Below, piece by piece: positions 22,010-32,054 of a stretch of DNA of 39,868 nucleotides (its first letter is position 1; every line of letters begins with the position of its first letter). The position numbers and the translations under genes are program-made. Source of the stretch: Phaeoceros laevis. Lineage: Eukaryota > Anthocerotophyta > Anthocerotopsida > Notothyladales. The notes under the pieces are model-generated. The model was given only the letters and a program-made list of their open reading frames with translations, ran no database searches and was not told the origin of the DNA. The DNA lies in NCBI GenBank assembly GCA_049999765.1, contig JBNGIQ010007790.1, positions 1-39,868 on the forward strand. The letters run 5' to 3'.

Positions 22010-24667
22010 ATCTCCAGTGCTGCTCTTGAAATCCACCTCAACCTGACAGTGTTTCTCACGCTGGATGATTGCAATGCAATTCACCTCCTACAGGTACCGC
22101 TGCTCCTCAAATTTTGCGACCTCTGAAGAAGATGATAGCCATTTTGCCAACAGTTGTGTGTTCGAGCTCGAAGGCTGGTTTGGTGGGTAGCCAGACCTGT
22201 CTCACTCTGGAAAGTGATGACCAGTTGGAACCTCTGTCCAGAGAGAGTGGCAGAGGGAGCAAGTGGGCGTGTACTGTGATGTAGGTGTGATGATTAAAGC
22301 GAGCCTGTAAAAGCTTTCCTCGATTTGATGCTATGGACTGTGAACTTAAAAAAGGTAGCTAGGCTGGTAGCAGGTGTCGACACTTGCTGGGACCTCCACT
22401 CACCTGTCGTTCCAAGGTTCTTAGCATATCTTCCATTCACCTTTCTCTGCGTCCTGAGAATATCCCCCTCCCTAGGCCCAGGCTCGAGAAACACCCAGGC
22501 GCGGTGCCCGACTGTCCAGTACGGATTCCTTGATTCAGAATCCACGGCTCGGCGCGCAACCCGGAGGTGATACTTGGCCCAGGTCGGGTCTCCCTCAACG
22601 CACACAGACTGTTGCTATCGAATGAGCACCTCCCTTGCTGACCCCCTTGTCTGGAAAGAGCAACGGAAGGGACGTCGAGGTGGTGTGTGGGCCCGTTTGG
22701 CAGGTTGACCAGTTGCTCCCGGAGCCATCCTGAGGGCCTTGTGGATGTGTGCGAAGCACAACCATTGAAAGGTGATAGTGTCGACTTTTTCATGTTCCAA
22801 GGGCAAGGCCATCATGTAGTATATATATAGGACAATGACGTCGCTGCAGAAGCACCTGCTTGCTTGCAAGCAACTAGGAAAATTTTGGGAATGAAAAAAT
22901 TCATACACCATGTGCAGAGTTTGCAAACTTGTCATCTGGAATCTTGATGGATTGAGCAAAGCTCCAACTCTGCGGAAATCTTTCAAGGTTATGTCTAGGC
23001 TAGGCTATAGCTAGCTCCCCACTTTCAAGACAATCATCCTTGGAAATCTCATAGGAGTGCTCATTTGTAGCAGAAGCATTTGGAATGCTTAGCTTGCAAG
23101 CACCACTAGCTGGGTCATCAGCTGCAGGTGCATGCATGCTGTTGTCTATAGACAGCATAATCAAGATTATCCAAGTCTATCTCCAACATGGTGATTTCTG
23201 TGGCAGCACTAGTGAGCTGTCCGTCTCTTTCATTTTGTGAATGGGATTTGTTAGAGCCCGATCCATGACCTAACCACTTTAGGTCGTCTTAGTCAGTCAG
23301 CCCTATGTCTAGTGAGCATTGAGCACGATAGATTTAACCTTACCAGTTTAGGTCGTCTTAGTCAGTCAGCCCTGTGTCTAGTGGGCAATAGATTTGCAGG
23401 CCTACAGCTAGGAAGGACAGTATGGAAGCTTCTGATGCTCATACGTGTCGCCCAAGGTTCTTCCCTGCTGCAGTTGGCTTCTTTCATCTTGCATCTATAT
23501 CCTGAAGCCATTCCAAGAAGCCATTGCTCTTGAAAGCCTCCGTTGTCCAGAATTCATTCAAGAAATACATCCCATATTAGCACCAACCATGTGGAAATGA
23601 ATCGATATCTCTGGGCTTCGTGCGTACGGGGCCATCGTGGCAGAGCAGGTGGAGCATGTCATTACCCAATGGATTTCGTTGTAGGTTTTTTCGATTCGTA
23701 AGCGATTCTGTTCTTCAAACTTCGGTTTTCTGGAGCGAGCGAGCAATTGCAAGCAAGAAGGTGATGACCTGCAGAAAAGGGTGGGCACATCTCAAGCGGG
23801 ATGGACTTCGCGCTGGGGTGGCCGCGGCCATCAGAGGCCCGCGGCACGCAAAAGCAGCACAGCCTACAATCGAGTTCGAACCGGTACCGCCTTTACAATG
23901 CCGGTGCCCCTTGGGTGCCAGAGGCAAATCCTCGTCACGTAACGCTGGCACTCGAGTTGCTAGAAGCCAACAAGGAGTCGTCCACATTACAACTTCGCGA
24001 TGAGCACTAGTGGGTGTGGGGGGACCGAGTAGTAGCAGTAGTAGTAGTAGTGGGGTGACCGAGTAATGTCCACAATTACACATTGCTTTCTTCTTGGCGA
24101 TGTGTAGAGTGAAAGTTTCACAATTGTACACTCATTTTTCACTAGAATGTTTTGCTAAACACCATAATGATCCTACAACTACTACTTTTGCAACAAAAAC
24201 ATGCTAGCACTTTTACAACTTGCAATAAGACATTATTTGTAAAACCACAGAAACTACGGAGCTAGCTCCCCAAGTTTGCAATTGCATGATATGGAGCTTA
24301 TAGAAAATTCTCAAACCTAGGGTTGCCTCACATTATAACACTCACTATCACATGCAACCTTCAACTTCCTAGCATTTATAACAATTTCTAGGCCAATCAA
24401 ACACTCTTCTAAGCCCTGGGGAGTTGTTAGCCTATTTTTTCCGCATAAATGTTCCAGCAACCCCGCTTGCTGCAATGTCTATGCCAATAACTCCCTCTCA
24501 GAGTATCCATATTCCAAGTCACTAAACAAAAAAATCTACAACTTTCTTTTGTTTCTTTTCGCTAGTAAATTGGAAAGGGCGGCTTCCCTTATTGCTGCTT
24601 GGGCTATGGAAGGATGCTCCGAATCGCTTCCATCTTTCTCTACCTCCTCCTTTTTGTCACTTTTTGC
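22010..24667. other. Intergenic, 2.7 kb without a recognised gene
   Basis: The left part should hold the receptor kinase promoter. A direct repeat of about 41 bases lies at 23278-23318 and 23347-23387. A short agt microsatellite is at about 24029-24051. Several frames of 60-140 codons occur, but none shows a domain, a consistent splice pattern or a recognisable family. Confidence 0.5.
23278..23387. repeat. Direct repeat of about 41 bp
   Basis: Copies at 23278-23318 and 23347-23387 share tttaggtcgtcttagtcagt and the following gtctagtg, with few mismatches and a 28-base spacer. Each contains the short direct repeat gtcagtca. Confidence 0.85.
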
Positions 24668-25009
24668 TCAAGCTTTGGTCGTTGCCTCCACTGACGTTAT
24701 GGCAACAATTTCTTGTGATGGGTTTGCTCTCTTGTTACGCCCGTGACTCTCACAAGGTGGATATCGATTAGATTCCTCACATGCGTCCACCCATTCGTGG
24801 TATACGTCAATGGCTTCTTTCAGATGTTTGTGAGAAACTGCAAACTTCTCTTTACAAGTATCACACTCCAGCTCCCAAAAATTTAATTTTTTATCATATG
24901 TGCATATCACACTCTTGTGATCGCAAAACAAGCATTTAAAGACGGTGTCCAGCTTGGGAGCTATGTACGGAGCCTTCTTTAGCTTCGCACTGCTTCTCCT
25001 CTTGCCCAT
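24668..25009 (-). CDS. Elf1/ELOF1-like transcription elongation factor, intronless copy
   Basis: Elf1 is a small zinc-ribbon protein that travels with RNA polymerase II through chromatin. The 113-residue product starts with a basic tail MGKRRSSAKLKK, then KLDTVFKCLFCDH with Cys26 and Cys29, and ELECDTCKEKF with Cys49 and Cys52, so the zinc ligands are complete. AIDVYHEWVDACEE matches the conserved end of the Elf1 fold. The sequence is more diverged than expected for this very conserved family, and it has a C-terminal extension of about 35 polar residues. It is a single open exon, which hints at a retroposed or relaxed paralog. A good TATA box lies about 180 bases upstream, so it may be expressed. 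The start is fixed by the family MGKR opening. Confidence 0.82.
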   Translation of the reverse strand: MGKRRSSAKLKKAPYIAPKLDTVFKCLFCDHKSVICTYDKKLNFWELECDTCKEKFAVSHKHLKEAIDVYHEWVDACEESNRYPPCESHGRNKRANPSQEIVAITSVEATTKA

Positions 25010-25189
25010 GTTTTCCTTTCAAGACTTGCTGGAGAGTCACTCGGGCTTTCTACAAAGCAACAAGAGGTTTTCAAATGAAGTAGCTACTGAAAACACAAAA
25101 AAAAGACGTGTGAAGCTTGCTCAACTAGTACTATGATGGTTAATTAGCAAGACCACAACATGTATCTAACACAAAGGACTTGCAAGGCT

Positions 25190-25196
25190 TATATAG
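25190..25196 (-). promoter_or_regulatory. TATA box for the Elf1-like gene
   Basis: The minus strand reads CTATATAAG here, about 180 bases before the start codon at 25009. It is the best TATA match in the flank; the transcription start is not known. Confidence 0.5.
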
Positions 25197-25319
25197 CTTT
25201 CATGCAACAAGCTCAAGCTCAAGACATCAAATGCACCGAGAGCATAATATTAAGTAATATTAAGTAATCTTAAAAGTAACTAATATATGGCCCGTCGAAT
25301 TCGATGGCAATCAACGCGT

Positions 25320-25880
25320 CCTCCACCCATCCCATCCATCCATCCCGTCCACCCATCCATCCCATCCATCCCATCCCTCCCATCCATCCCATCCATCCCA
25401 TCCATCCCATCCATCCCATCCATCCNNNNNNNNNNNNNNNNNNNNNNNNNNNNNNNNNNNNNNNNNNNNNNNNNNNNNNNNNNNNNNNNNNNNNNNNNNN
25501 NNNNNNNNNNNNNNNNNNNNNNNNNNNNNNNNNNNNNNNNNNNNNNNNNNNNNNNNNNNNNNNNNNNNNNNNNNNNNNNNNNNNNNNNNNNNNNNNNNNN
25601 NNNNNNNNNNNNNNNNNNNNNNNNNNNNNNNNNNNNNNNNNNNNNNNNNNNNNNNNNNNNNNNNNNNNNNNNNNNNNNNNNNNNNNNNNNNNNNNNNNNN
25701 NNNNNNNNNNNNNNNNNNNNNNNNNNNNNNNNNNNNNNNNNNNNNNNNNNNNNNNNNNNNNNNNNNNNNNNNNNNNNNNNNNNNNNNNNNNNNNNNNNNN
25801 NNNNNNNNNNNNNNNNNNNNNNNNNATCCCCATCCATCCCATCCATCCCCACCCATCCCATCCCACTCCATCCCCATCCA
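25320..25880. repeat. 9-bp satellite (catcccatc)n interrupted by an assembly gap
   Basis: Tandem catcccatc units, with some catcc variants, run from about 25320 to the gap and resume at 25826-25880. All frames of the array stay open and read as HPI or PSI repeats, but no start context or domain supports a gene. The true array length is unknown because assembly failed here. Confidence 0.95.
25426..25825. other. Assembly gap (400 N)
   Basis: Exactly 400 unknown bases inside the 9-bp satellite array; presumably the array continues through it. Confidence 0.99.
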
Positions 25881-25890
25881 TGATCATACA

Positions 25891-26086
25891 TAGAGTGGAA
25901 GTAGGCCTGTTTGTTTGCAGCTTGTGTCTTGAGTGATGACTCAAATCCATGTTAGAGTGGGCCTGTTTGTTTGCAGCTTGGACCTATTTGTTTGCAGCTT
26001 GTGCCTTGAGTGATGACTCAAATCCATGTTAGAGTGGGCCTGTTTGTTTGCAGCTTGTGTCTCGAGTGATGACTCACTGATGACTC
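25891..26086. repeat. Imperfect tandem repeat with TGACTCA motifs
   Basis: About three units built from gtttgtttgcagcttg, a short link, gagtgatgactcaaatcc and atgttagagtgg. Each unit carries TGACTCA, and the last has an extra copy. The middle unit contains a partial internal duplication of the tttgtttgcagcttg part. Not coding as far as can be seen. Confidence 0.85.
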
Positions 26087-26268
26087 AATCAATGGATAGA
26101 GCTACTTTTGATGATCTTGGAGGTGCCGGTACACGTGTTAAATCAGTGAACAAGTCATTCCAAGTTCAACTCCATTTGCTTATTGCTTTATACGGGTCCA
26201 CAATTCTGTTTCACCTCGTGTTCTTCCATGTCTGGATTGAATTGACTTGGATGCATATGGCGTACACG

Positions 26269-26308
26269 CAGCCTCGTGCTGAAAAAACCAGCCTCGTGCT
26301 GAAAAAAC
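26269..26308. repeat. 20-bp tandem duplication
   Basis: Two exact copies of cagcctcgtgctgaaaaaac head to tail, in non-coding sequence before the DJ-1-like fragment. Confidence 0.9.
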
Positions 26309-26463
26309 ATGGAGAACCCAAGGTTAAGAGTGCTAAGGACAGCAAGTCCGTCAATCACTATAAGAACACCTTCCTTCGAATTCCTCCCCTCTCTACATGA
26401 AGAGCCCCCAACTCGCCCCCGATCCCTATTCGTCAGCAATCCGTGTAGTAGTTCATTCTGCAG

Positions 26464-26796
26464 CCTAAGGTCTTGAAATCGGCATCCGCTGTGGCTGCCC
26501 TCGACAGCAAACCGCAGCAAATCGTCATAGCCATACCCATTTTCGACAACATGACGGTGCTGGATGCCATCGGGCCGTACGAAACCCTCACAAGGTTGCC
26601 CAATGTGGTGGTGCGCTTTGTGAGCCACAAGGTGGGGCTCGTCACTGCAGACAGCGGGATGCTCTCGTTGCAGGCAGCAGGCCACGCACTCTTTTGACGA
26701 TCTCCCCAGGCCTGACATTATCATAGTTCCTGGTGGCAACGGCGCCAATACGCTTGCCGCTGCTGGAGATCGCCCCATTCTGGACTGAATCATAAA
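26464..26796 (+). pseudogene. Truncated DJ-1/PfpI family (isonitrile-hydratase-like) fragment
   Basis: The frame from an apparent acceptor (ctgcag at 26458-26463) reads QQIVIAIPIFDNMTVLDAIG and then LTADSGM-type sequence, the N-terminal half of a DJ-1/PfpI (GATase1-like) domain. Near 26675-26695 the frame breaks: the continuation SFDDLPRPDIIIVPGGNGAN lies in the next frame. At 26785 a TGA stands where LDWIIK would be expected. The copy then ends at an intact-looking donor, aag|gtgagt (26797). The nucleophile-elbow part of the domain, with the usual cysteine, was not found downstream. Keeping splice sites argues for a decayed genomic duplicate and not a retrocopy. Low chance that the frame break is only a sequence error, since two defects occur and the 3' half is missing. 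Confidence 0.72.
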
Positions 26797-27674
26797 GGTG
26801 AGTTTAGTCCAGGCAGCTCATCAGCTTTCAACAGACTTGACTTGCCTTGGTCAGTTTACTGGAATTGACAAACTTGCCTCCTAGGCCTGTTCCTCCACTT
26901 GTAATTCGATCGTGCCATCCTTCAGCTGGAAAACCACTCTGGAGTGGTCCGTAAGCGTGGAAGTTGATGTCCGGTTGAAGAAGATTCATGAAGAAGATGA
27001 AGAGTCTTGAAAGTGTAACCTGCCAGCTACAGCTAGCCGCTCACGAGCATGATCTTTTCCATGCACCGCTTCGCATCGATTCCTCCTAAACAATTCCTCT
27101 CAAAATGGGGTGCCCACAGGTCTGAGAATCTTTTGTGATGTCAAAAGTCCTACTAACATCCAAAACAGTGGGAATTTCTTGCATTGCAATTGTCTTGTTT
27201 GGACGCTTGGAACAAGTACGTCAGTAAAAACCCCTTCTTCTTCTTCTTGTTGCCACCTTGTCGAATACATACCTCAGGTGGCAGCTTTCATACCCTACGG
27301 GTCCTGGACCCCTGAAGTCACCAAACGGTTTGTTCTTTTTTTGGGTTTACACGTACTCTTGAAAGTGCTATTTTTGCTGACAGCATCCAGCCGGCCGGCC
27401 TGGCCTGGTGAATCCCCTCTGACCCAACTTCCTTTGTCAATTGCGTTGTTGCTTGTTGTCCTCAAGCAGCCTTGCAAGATCCCTGACTGTGTGCTCCCAA
27501 GCCCTTAACAAGTTGCAGGTTCAGGCGTTCATCTTTTGTGGACGTCGCCAAGCAACTTGCTCAGCGACATCCACAAAATCACCCTTGAAGGGTGACTTCA
27601 TTCGCCATCAAAATGACAACATCAGGCCGGCCGACCTAATTTGTCCATTAGCAACCGCCATGTGCCGGAACCTG

Positions 27675-27682
27675 TATATAAA
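27675..27682 (+). promoter_or_regulatory. TATA box of the BURP gene
   Basis: TATATAAA, 78 bases before the ATG at 27760. Position and sequence fit a strong plant core promoter with a 5' leader of about 45-50 bases. Confidence 0.75.
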
Positions 27683-27759
27683 CGGCATGCTGGGGTCGGT
27701 AGCCAGAGAACACAAGCTTTCTATCTCCATCGGTGACCACAGCCTGCCTCTTCAGGACG

Positions 27760-29072
27760 ATGGAGCTCTCCAAAGTTGCGGCACTCGTCTTCCTCGTCGC
27801 GGTGAGCTTTCCTTCCAGTTTCTTCGATCAAGAACTCGCCCACCCTTGCAATCGCGAATTCATGGTCGCTCCAATTCTATACCTACGCCTTAAATTGCAA
27901 CTAATTTGCACACTTTTGCTTCTTCGCAGGCGAGCTGCTTGTTGTGGAGCGGCGATGCGGTGCGCACCCTCACCGATTCCAGGCTCCTCAGCTCCGAAGT
28001 CGCGGCGAGCCACTGGAAGAACGCCCTCCAGCAGCAGAGCGTGCCCAGAGAGATCGAGCGCCTGCTTCCCACCATCACCGCCGGCGAGGCGGAGAAGGCG
28101 GCCCGGCTGCTGGCCAAGAACGCGCTCAGCGAGGCGGCCACCGCAAAGCTCTGCGCCGCCACGGAGATGGCCTGCGCCGACGAGGGCAGGTACGTGGGCA
28201 ACGTCGCCATCGGGTCCCAGGTGTGGTACTACGGCCCGGGCTCGGCTCTGGGCTACTACGGCCTGCCATCTCCCTCAGGCCACCACGGCGACCACCTCTT
28301 CTTCCGAGAACGCGACCTCCACGACGCAGAGTTCACGTTCCGCGCCTCCGACGCCATCGAGAACTGGTCGCTGCAGCGCGCCTTCCTGCCCGGGCCCCTC
28401 ACCTCGGTCCTGCAGGGCCCCGCCGACCGCGCGCTCCGCCTGCTGCACATCCCCGGCGCCTCGCGCATCGCCGCCGCCACGCGCGGGACCGGGCACTTCT
28501 GCGGGGAGCTGGAGCGCGCGGCGGAGGAGGCCGGTGGCACCGAGAAGTGGTGGCAGGGTGTGGCCACCTGCGTCGCCTCCGCGGAGGAGCTGGCCGACTT
28601 CGTGGCGACGGAGCTGGTGCGACCGAGCGGGACGGAGGTGGACGCGCTGCCCGGGACCGACATGGACGCGGTGCGGCGGCTGGACGAGGCGACGGTGCAG
28701 GCGGTGGCGGCCGGGGAGTTCCGCGTGGTGGGCGCGCAGTTGAGGAAGGGCGTGGACGGCAGCTTCGTCGCCTGCCACGTCATGCCGTCGGCGTTCCAGA
28801 CCATGCTGTGCCATAGCCAGCCCAGCAGCAAGCTCTACTGGGCGGAGCTGGAGTCGACTGCGGCGCCTGGCACCGTCATCAGCGAGCTGGCGGTGTGTCA
28901 TATGGACACCAGCGACTGGAACCCCGACCACCGCTCCTTCGGCATGCTGGGGACGCGGCCCGGGGAGGCGGAGGCTTGTCACTGGGCCAATTTCGGGTTC
29001 CTCGCCCTCTTCCTGGAAGACGTTTCTTTCGGTGCTGATGCTGCTGCTAGCAGCCTTTACAAGCTAGCCTAG
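27760..29072 (+). CDS. BURP-domain protein
   Basis: BURP proteins are plant-specific and mostly secreted to the cell wall; some (PG1-beta) modulate pectin breakdown. Two exons, 27760-27801 and 27930-29072, give 394 residues. The signal peptide MELSKVAALVFLVA is split from ASCLLW by the intron, the usual position in this family. After a variable segment the BURP domain begins at FFRERDL (138-144). Four Cys-His pairs start at 296, 308, 337 and 364, with spacings X10, X27 and X25, matching the CHX10CHX23-27CHX23-26CH pattern. The tryptophan normally found eight residues after the last pair is Leu here, while a Trp directly follows the pair. There is no long repeat region between signal and domain, so the subfamily is unclear. 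A TATA box lies just upstream. The exon is very GC-rich compared with its flanks. Confidence 0.91.
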
Positions 29073-29291
29073 GTAGCGTGCAAGCTTCGATTGAAATCAT
29101 GGTTTGCTTGCGAAATGGATGGGCAAGCCGTTGTGCATAGGTAGTAGTAGTAAAGAGCCGCGCTGTACCAACTCCACATAGGAATTGCTTAGAAGGACGA
29201 AGAAGAAGAATAATTTCAATATAAACATAGTGCTGATTCAATGCTCAAAGGAGAAGGAAACTTTATATTTAGTGCTTGCTCAAGCTAGTAG

Positions 29292-29350
29292 CCTCATGAC
29301 TTCCGCGTAAGTGGAAATTCTAGAGGCATTTCCATGTATGTTTGTTGGAC
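29292..29350. repeat. Fragment of a dispersed repeat
   Basis: Resembles 16145-16230: shared cctcatgacttccgc, then taa with a diverged stretch, then ggcat and atgtttg. The sequence suggests two remnants of one element, perhaps a small non-autonomous transposon; no terminal repeats were identified. Confidence 0.5.
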
Positions 29351-29515
29351 AGGCGCTGTGGTTATCCCTATGTACTTGTTTGAGATCCTCACACTTGGGA
29401 ATCTTTGCCGTTTTTGTTTCTCAAAAGTCTTAAAGAAAGCTCCCTTGAAATTTCACGCGTCTTACGATACCCATAACGGACCCCATAAGGGGTAGAGGGC
29501 AAGAGTGACCTGTAT

Positions 29516-29584
29516 GGGACCGTGGAAACCTCCTTCACACAAAGAACACTGGGACCGTGTAAACCTCCTTCACACAAAGAACAC
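29516..29584. repeat. 35-bp tandem duplication
   Basis: Two copies beginning gggaccgtg and ending aaagaacact (29516-29550 and 29551-29584), with one or two mismatches. Confidence 0.88.
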
Positions 29585-29630
29585 TTGTTCCCACAAGTCG
29601 TACCCTTCAAGGCTTATTGTACAACACTAA

Positions 29631-31757
29631 TCACAGCCTTCCCGCTTCCCAGACAATGCGGACTCTCCCGATCCGAAGAGGTCTGAGGTGCGTGTGCTGC
29701 GGCCCGGCCCGGAGCGTAACCGGCACAGTGCGCAGGTCCGCCATGCCCAGCTGCCGGAGCTTGGGCCCGATAGCGAGCCGCAGGCCGAAGCTGCGCCTGC
29801 TTTCGGGCCCGCTGAACGGCGGCGTGGTGAGCACGCCAGCCAGCTCGGCGCAGGCGGTGGAGGTAGTGTGACTGACCCCAGGCAGGAACAGGAAGACTGC
29901 GAGATTCGCTGGCGCCGTCCAGTCCGCGGTCACCCCTTCCAGAACCAGCACCTCTTCCCACTCGCGATCGCTGCCCGCGCCTTGCGCCGGCGGCGGTGGG
30001 GGCCGGAGCAGCAAGACGGTGACGGCTTCATCCACCCGCACAGTCAAGTTGTCCGCCGACGACATCTGGAAGATGCCACAACCGACGAGCTGCTCCGCCC
30101 AGGACCGCGCCTCCGACTGCGACTTGTTGGCGCAGGGTGTGGCGTTGTAGGTGATCCAGGCGGCGTCGCTTTCCGGGACGGATTGGTAGGTGTAACGCAG
30201 GTTGCTGGTGTCGAGCGCGTCTCCTACTCGAACTCTCACCTGCCCAAATCATTCATTCACGAGTGAGCGAGCACTTGCGAAAGGCCTCTGTCAGGATTGA
30301 GACATTTTACAGGCTGCAACATTTGATGCAGATGGGTCGTACCAGGTGCGCATTCTCGTCGTAGAAGACGAACTGGGTGTCGAGCCAGTCGGGGTCGCTG
30401 ATGTCACGTCGCGATCCGCCAGGGACGGTTTTCCACACCTGGATGGATGCATATGATTTCAAAGAAGGAGCTCGTCAGCGATGATGAATGGAATGGGCGT
30501 TTGTCGGTGATCATGAGCTCGCTGATTTGAAGGTAGCTACTGGAAATGAGACGAGTCAAAGCGTACCTCCCAAAGGCGGTCGACGTTGGCATGGTGGGTG
30601 TAAAAGGAGGGATCCCAGGCGGAAATGCCGAGGTTGCCCATGTGGGCGAGGTCCGGCAACGACTCGTTGCCTACCCAGATGTGGACGTTGCCATGAGGCC
30701 CGGCCTCCATGGTGCCCAATAAAAGATCGTCCAGCGATGGCTCGGCTGCAGCTCCGTAGCGGTAGGCTCTCCCGATGAACAAACTGGGAACCGTGGCTCC
30801 GCTCACCATCGTCTGTCACCAGTCGAACAAGCCATTGGATCAGCGAGGAACATTGAGCATCCATTCCAATGAATTCAGCAGGGACCACCTTCCAAGTCGT
30901 GGGTACTTGCCTGGTGCATGATGTTGAGGTTGGAGAGGCGCAGCTCCTCGGACGAGAGGTGCGGCGGATTCTGGAATTGCTCGGGATGAGCGAAGGGATT
31001 GAAATTGAGGTCCACCAGGGTAGGAGGAGCCCTGGCCACCGAGCGGTTACACAACTTGAGGTCCGGCTCCTCGAAGTAGGCTCTGGGCAGCATGGCCGGC
31101 AGGTACCGGAACCCGCCGTCCTCGTCCCGCGTGTTGTTCATGTCCAAGTAGTTGTCCCAGTTCCAAAACGGCAGCGCAAAGCTGGGGTCCCCCAGGAGCG
31201 ACGCCAGGATCCTCTCGTGGAAGTGGAGGAACCAGCGGTGCCAGGGGAACAGCAGCCACGACCAGTGGATCTGCAGCAGCAATTGCAACCTATCCATCTC
31301 ATCACCATTGTTGGATATATGAATTTTGCCAGACAGATGAGATATGGATACGCACCTGCAAGGATTGAGCAGGGTCCCAAGGGGTGGGGAAGCCGCTAGA
31401 GCAGTAAGCGCAGTGAAGCCTGCTCTGCTGGAGAAGAGAACGCGGGTCGTGGTCGGGAAGCTGGCGCATGAGGCAGTAGGCGCGAGCCAGGCGGGCGGTG
31501 GCCTCCGGGTCCAGCAGGTGCGCCGCCTGCCGCTCCCGCATGGGCCATCCCTCCAAGCTCTTCAGGGAGAACTCCACAGCGGGCCTGGCGGACACCACAG
31601 GGCAGCAGTCGAGCCGCTGGGTTGGGAAGTTGGGCCCCATCTCCACCACTTCTCTGTGGCACTCCTCCAGATTGGGCGGGGGGATGGGGGCGCCATAGCC
31701 ACCTTGGACGCTCGTCAGGGCAACAGATAGCAGCACCACCGCCCAGACGACCTTCAT
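29631..31757 (-). CDS. PPO: Polyphenol oxidase (catechol oxidase/tyrosinase family), secreted type
   Basis: Type-3 copper enzyme oxidising phenols to quinones. Five exons on the minus strand: 31356-31757, 30911-31270, 30567-30812, 30343-30438, 29631-30239, joined to 570 residues. The N-terminus [20 protein letters not shown] is a signal peptide, whereas seed-plant PPOs carry a thylakoid transit peptide. CuA: His115 and Cys119 in HCAYC (thioether bridge), His136 in IHWSW, His145 in PWHRW. CuB: His294 and His298 in HGNVHIW, and [11 protein letters not shown] (327-328). Exons 4 and 5 encode the DWL and KFDV-type C-terminal domains. All copper ligands are present, so activity is expected. Intron 2 begins CAG|GCAAGT, a GC donor, because only that junction keeps the frame. 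A TATA box lies about 50 bases upstream. Long frames on the opposite strand are GC-rich shadows. Confidence 0.95.
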
Positions 31758-31804
31758 CTCTTCAATTCTAGGAGAACAGCAGCGCCCGCGATGGATTATA
31801 GGTG

Positions 31805-31812
31805 CTTATAAA
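31805..31812 (-). promoter_or_regulatory. TATA box of the PPO gene
   Basis: The minus strand reads TTTATAAG about 48 bases before the ATG at 31757, implying a 5' leader of only about 20 bases. A second weaker TATAAT is at 31795-31800. Confidence 0.6.
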
Positions 31813-32054
31813 CGGGGAGTCTTTCCCGGCTGTGAACTGCTTGCTCGTGATTCAGTTTCAAAGGTCGTCAACAAGTTCAGTACCCCCAGCAACAGCCACG
31901 TGGTCAGACGTTCCGGCACTCCACGCCACCTGTTAATCCATCAAAGATCTCGGCACAACGCACAACCTGTTCGACTGCATTGATCAGCTGCTTGTAGTTC
32001 CGCTCCGGAAACCCAGGGGGCTCTTTCACAACCTGCTCACTTTGACTGCTCTAA

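Larger units (their letters stand above)
25010..27759. other. Repeat-rich intergenic region, 2.75 kb
   Basis: Apart from the TATA box, satellite, tandem repeats and DJ-1-like fragment listed separately, no gene was recognised. The right end contains the BURP promoter. A ggccggcc motif occurs near 27391-27398 and again in part near 27634. Confidence 0.55.
29073..29630. other. Convergent spacer between BURP and PPO genes
   Basis: Contains the 3' ends of both genes, a fragment of a dispersed repeat (29292-29350) and a 35-bp tandem duplication (29516-29584). No gene-like frame. Confidence 0.55.

Noticed and set aside
23850-23900. Possible tRNA T-loop (gttcgaacc)
   Set aside because: No matching T-stem, anticodon arm or acceptor stem could be paired on either strand.
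25270-25950. Open frames reading HPI, PSI or GWM repeats around the gap
   Set aside because: They come from the 9-bp satellite, which has no stops in any frame, and are bridged by unknown bases.
27944-28982. Other long frames on both strands over the BURP exon
   Set aside because: Only one frame gives the signal peptide and the spaced CH pairs; the others are low-complexity Arg/Ala/Gly strings.
30869-31399. Plus-strand frame of about 176 codons over PPO exons 1-2
   Set aside because: Antisense shadow; the minus strand encodes the copper sites.
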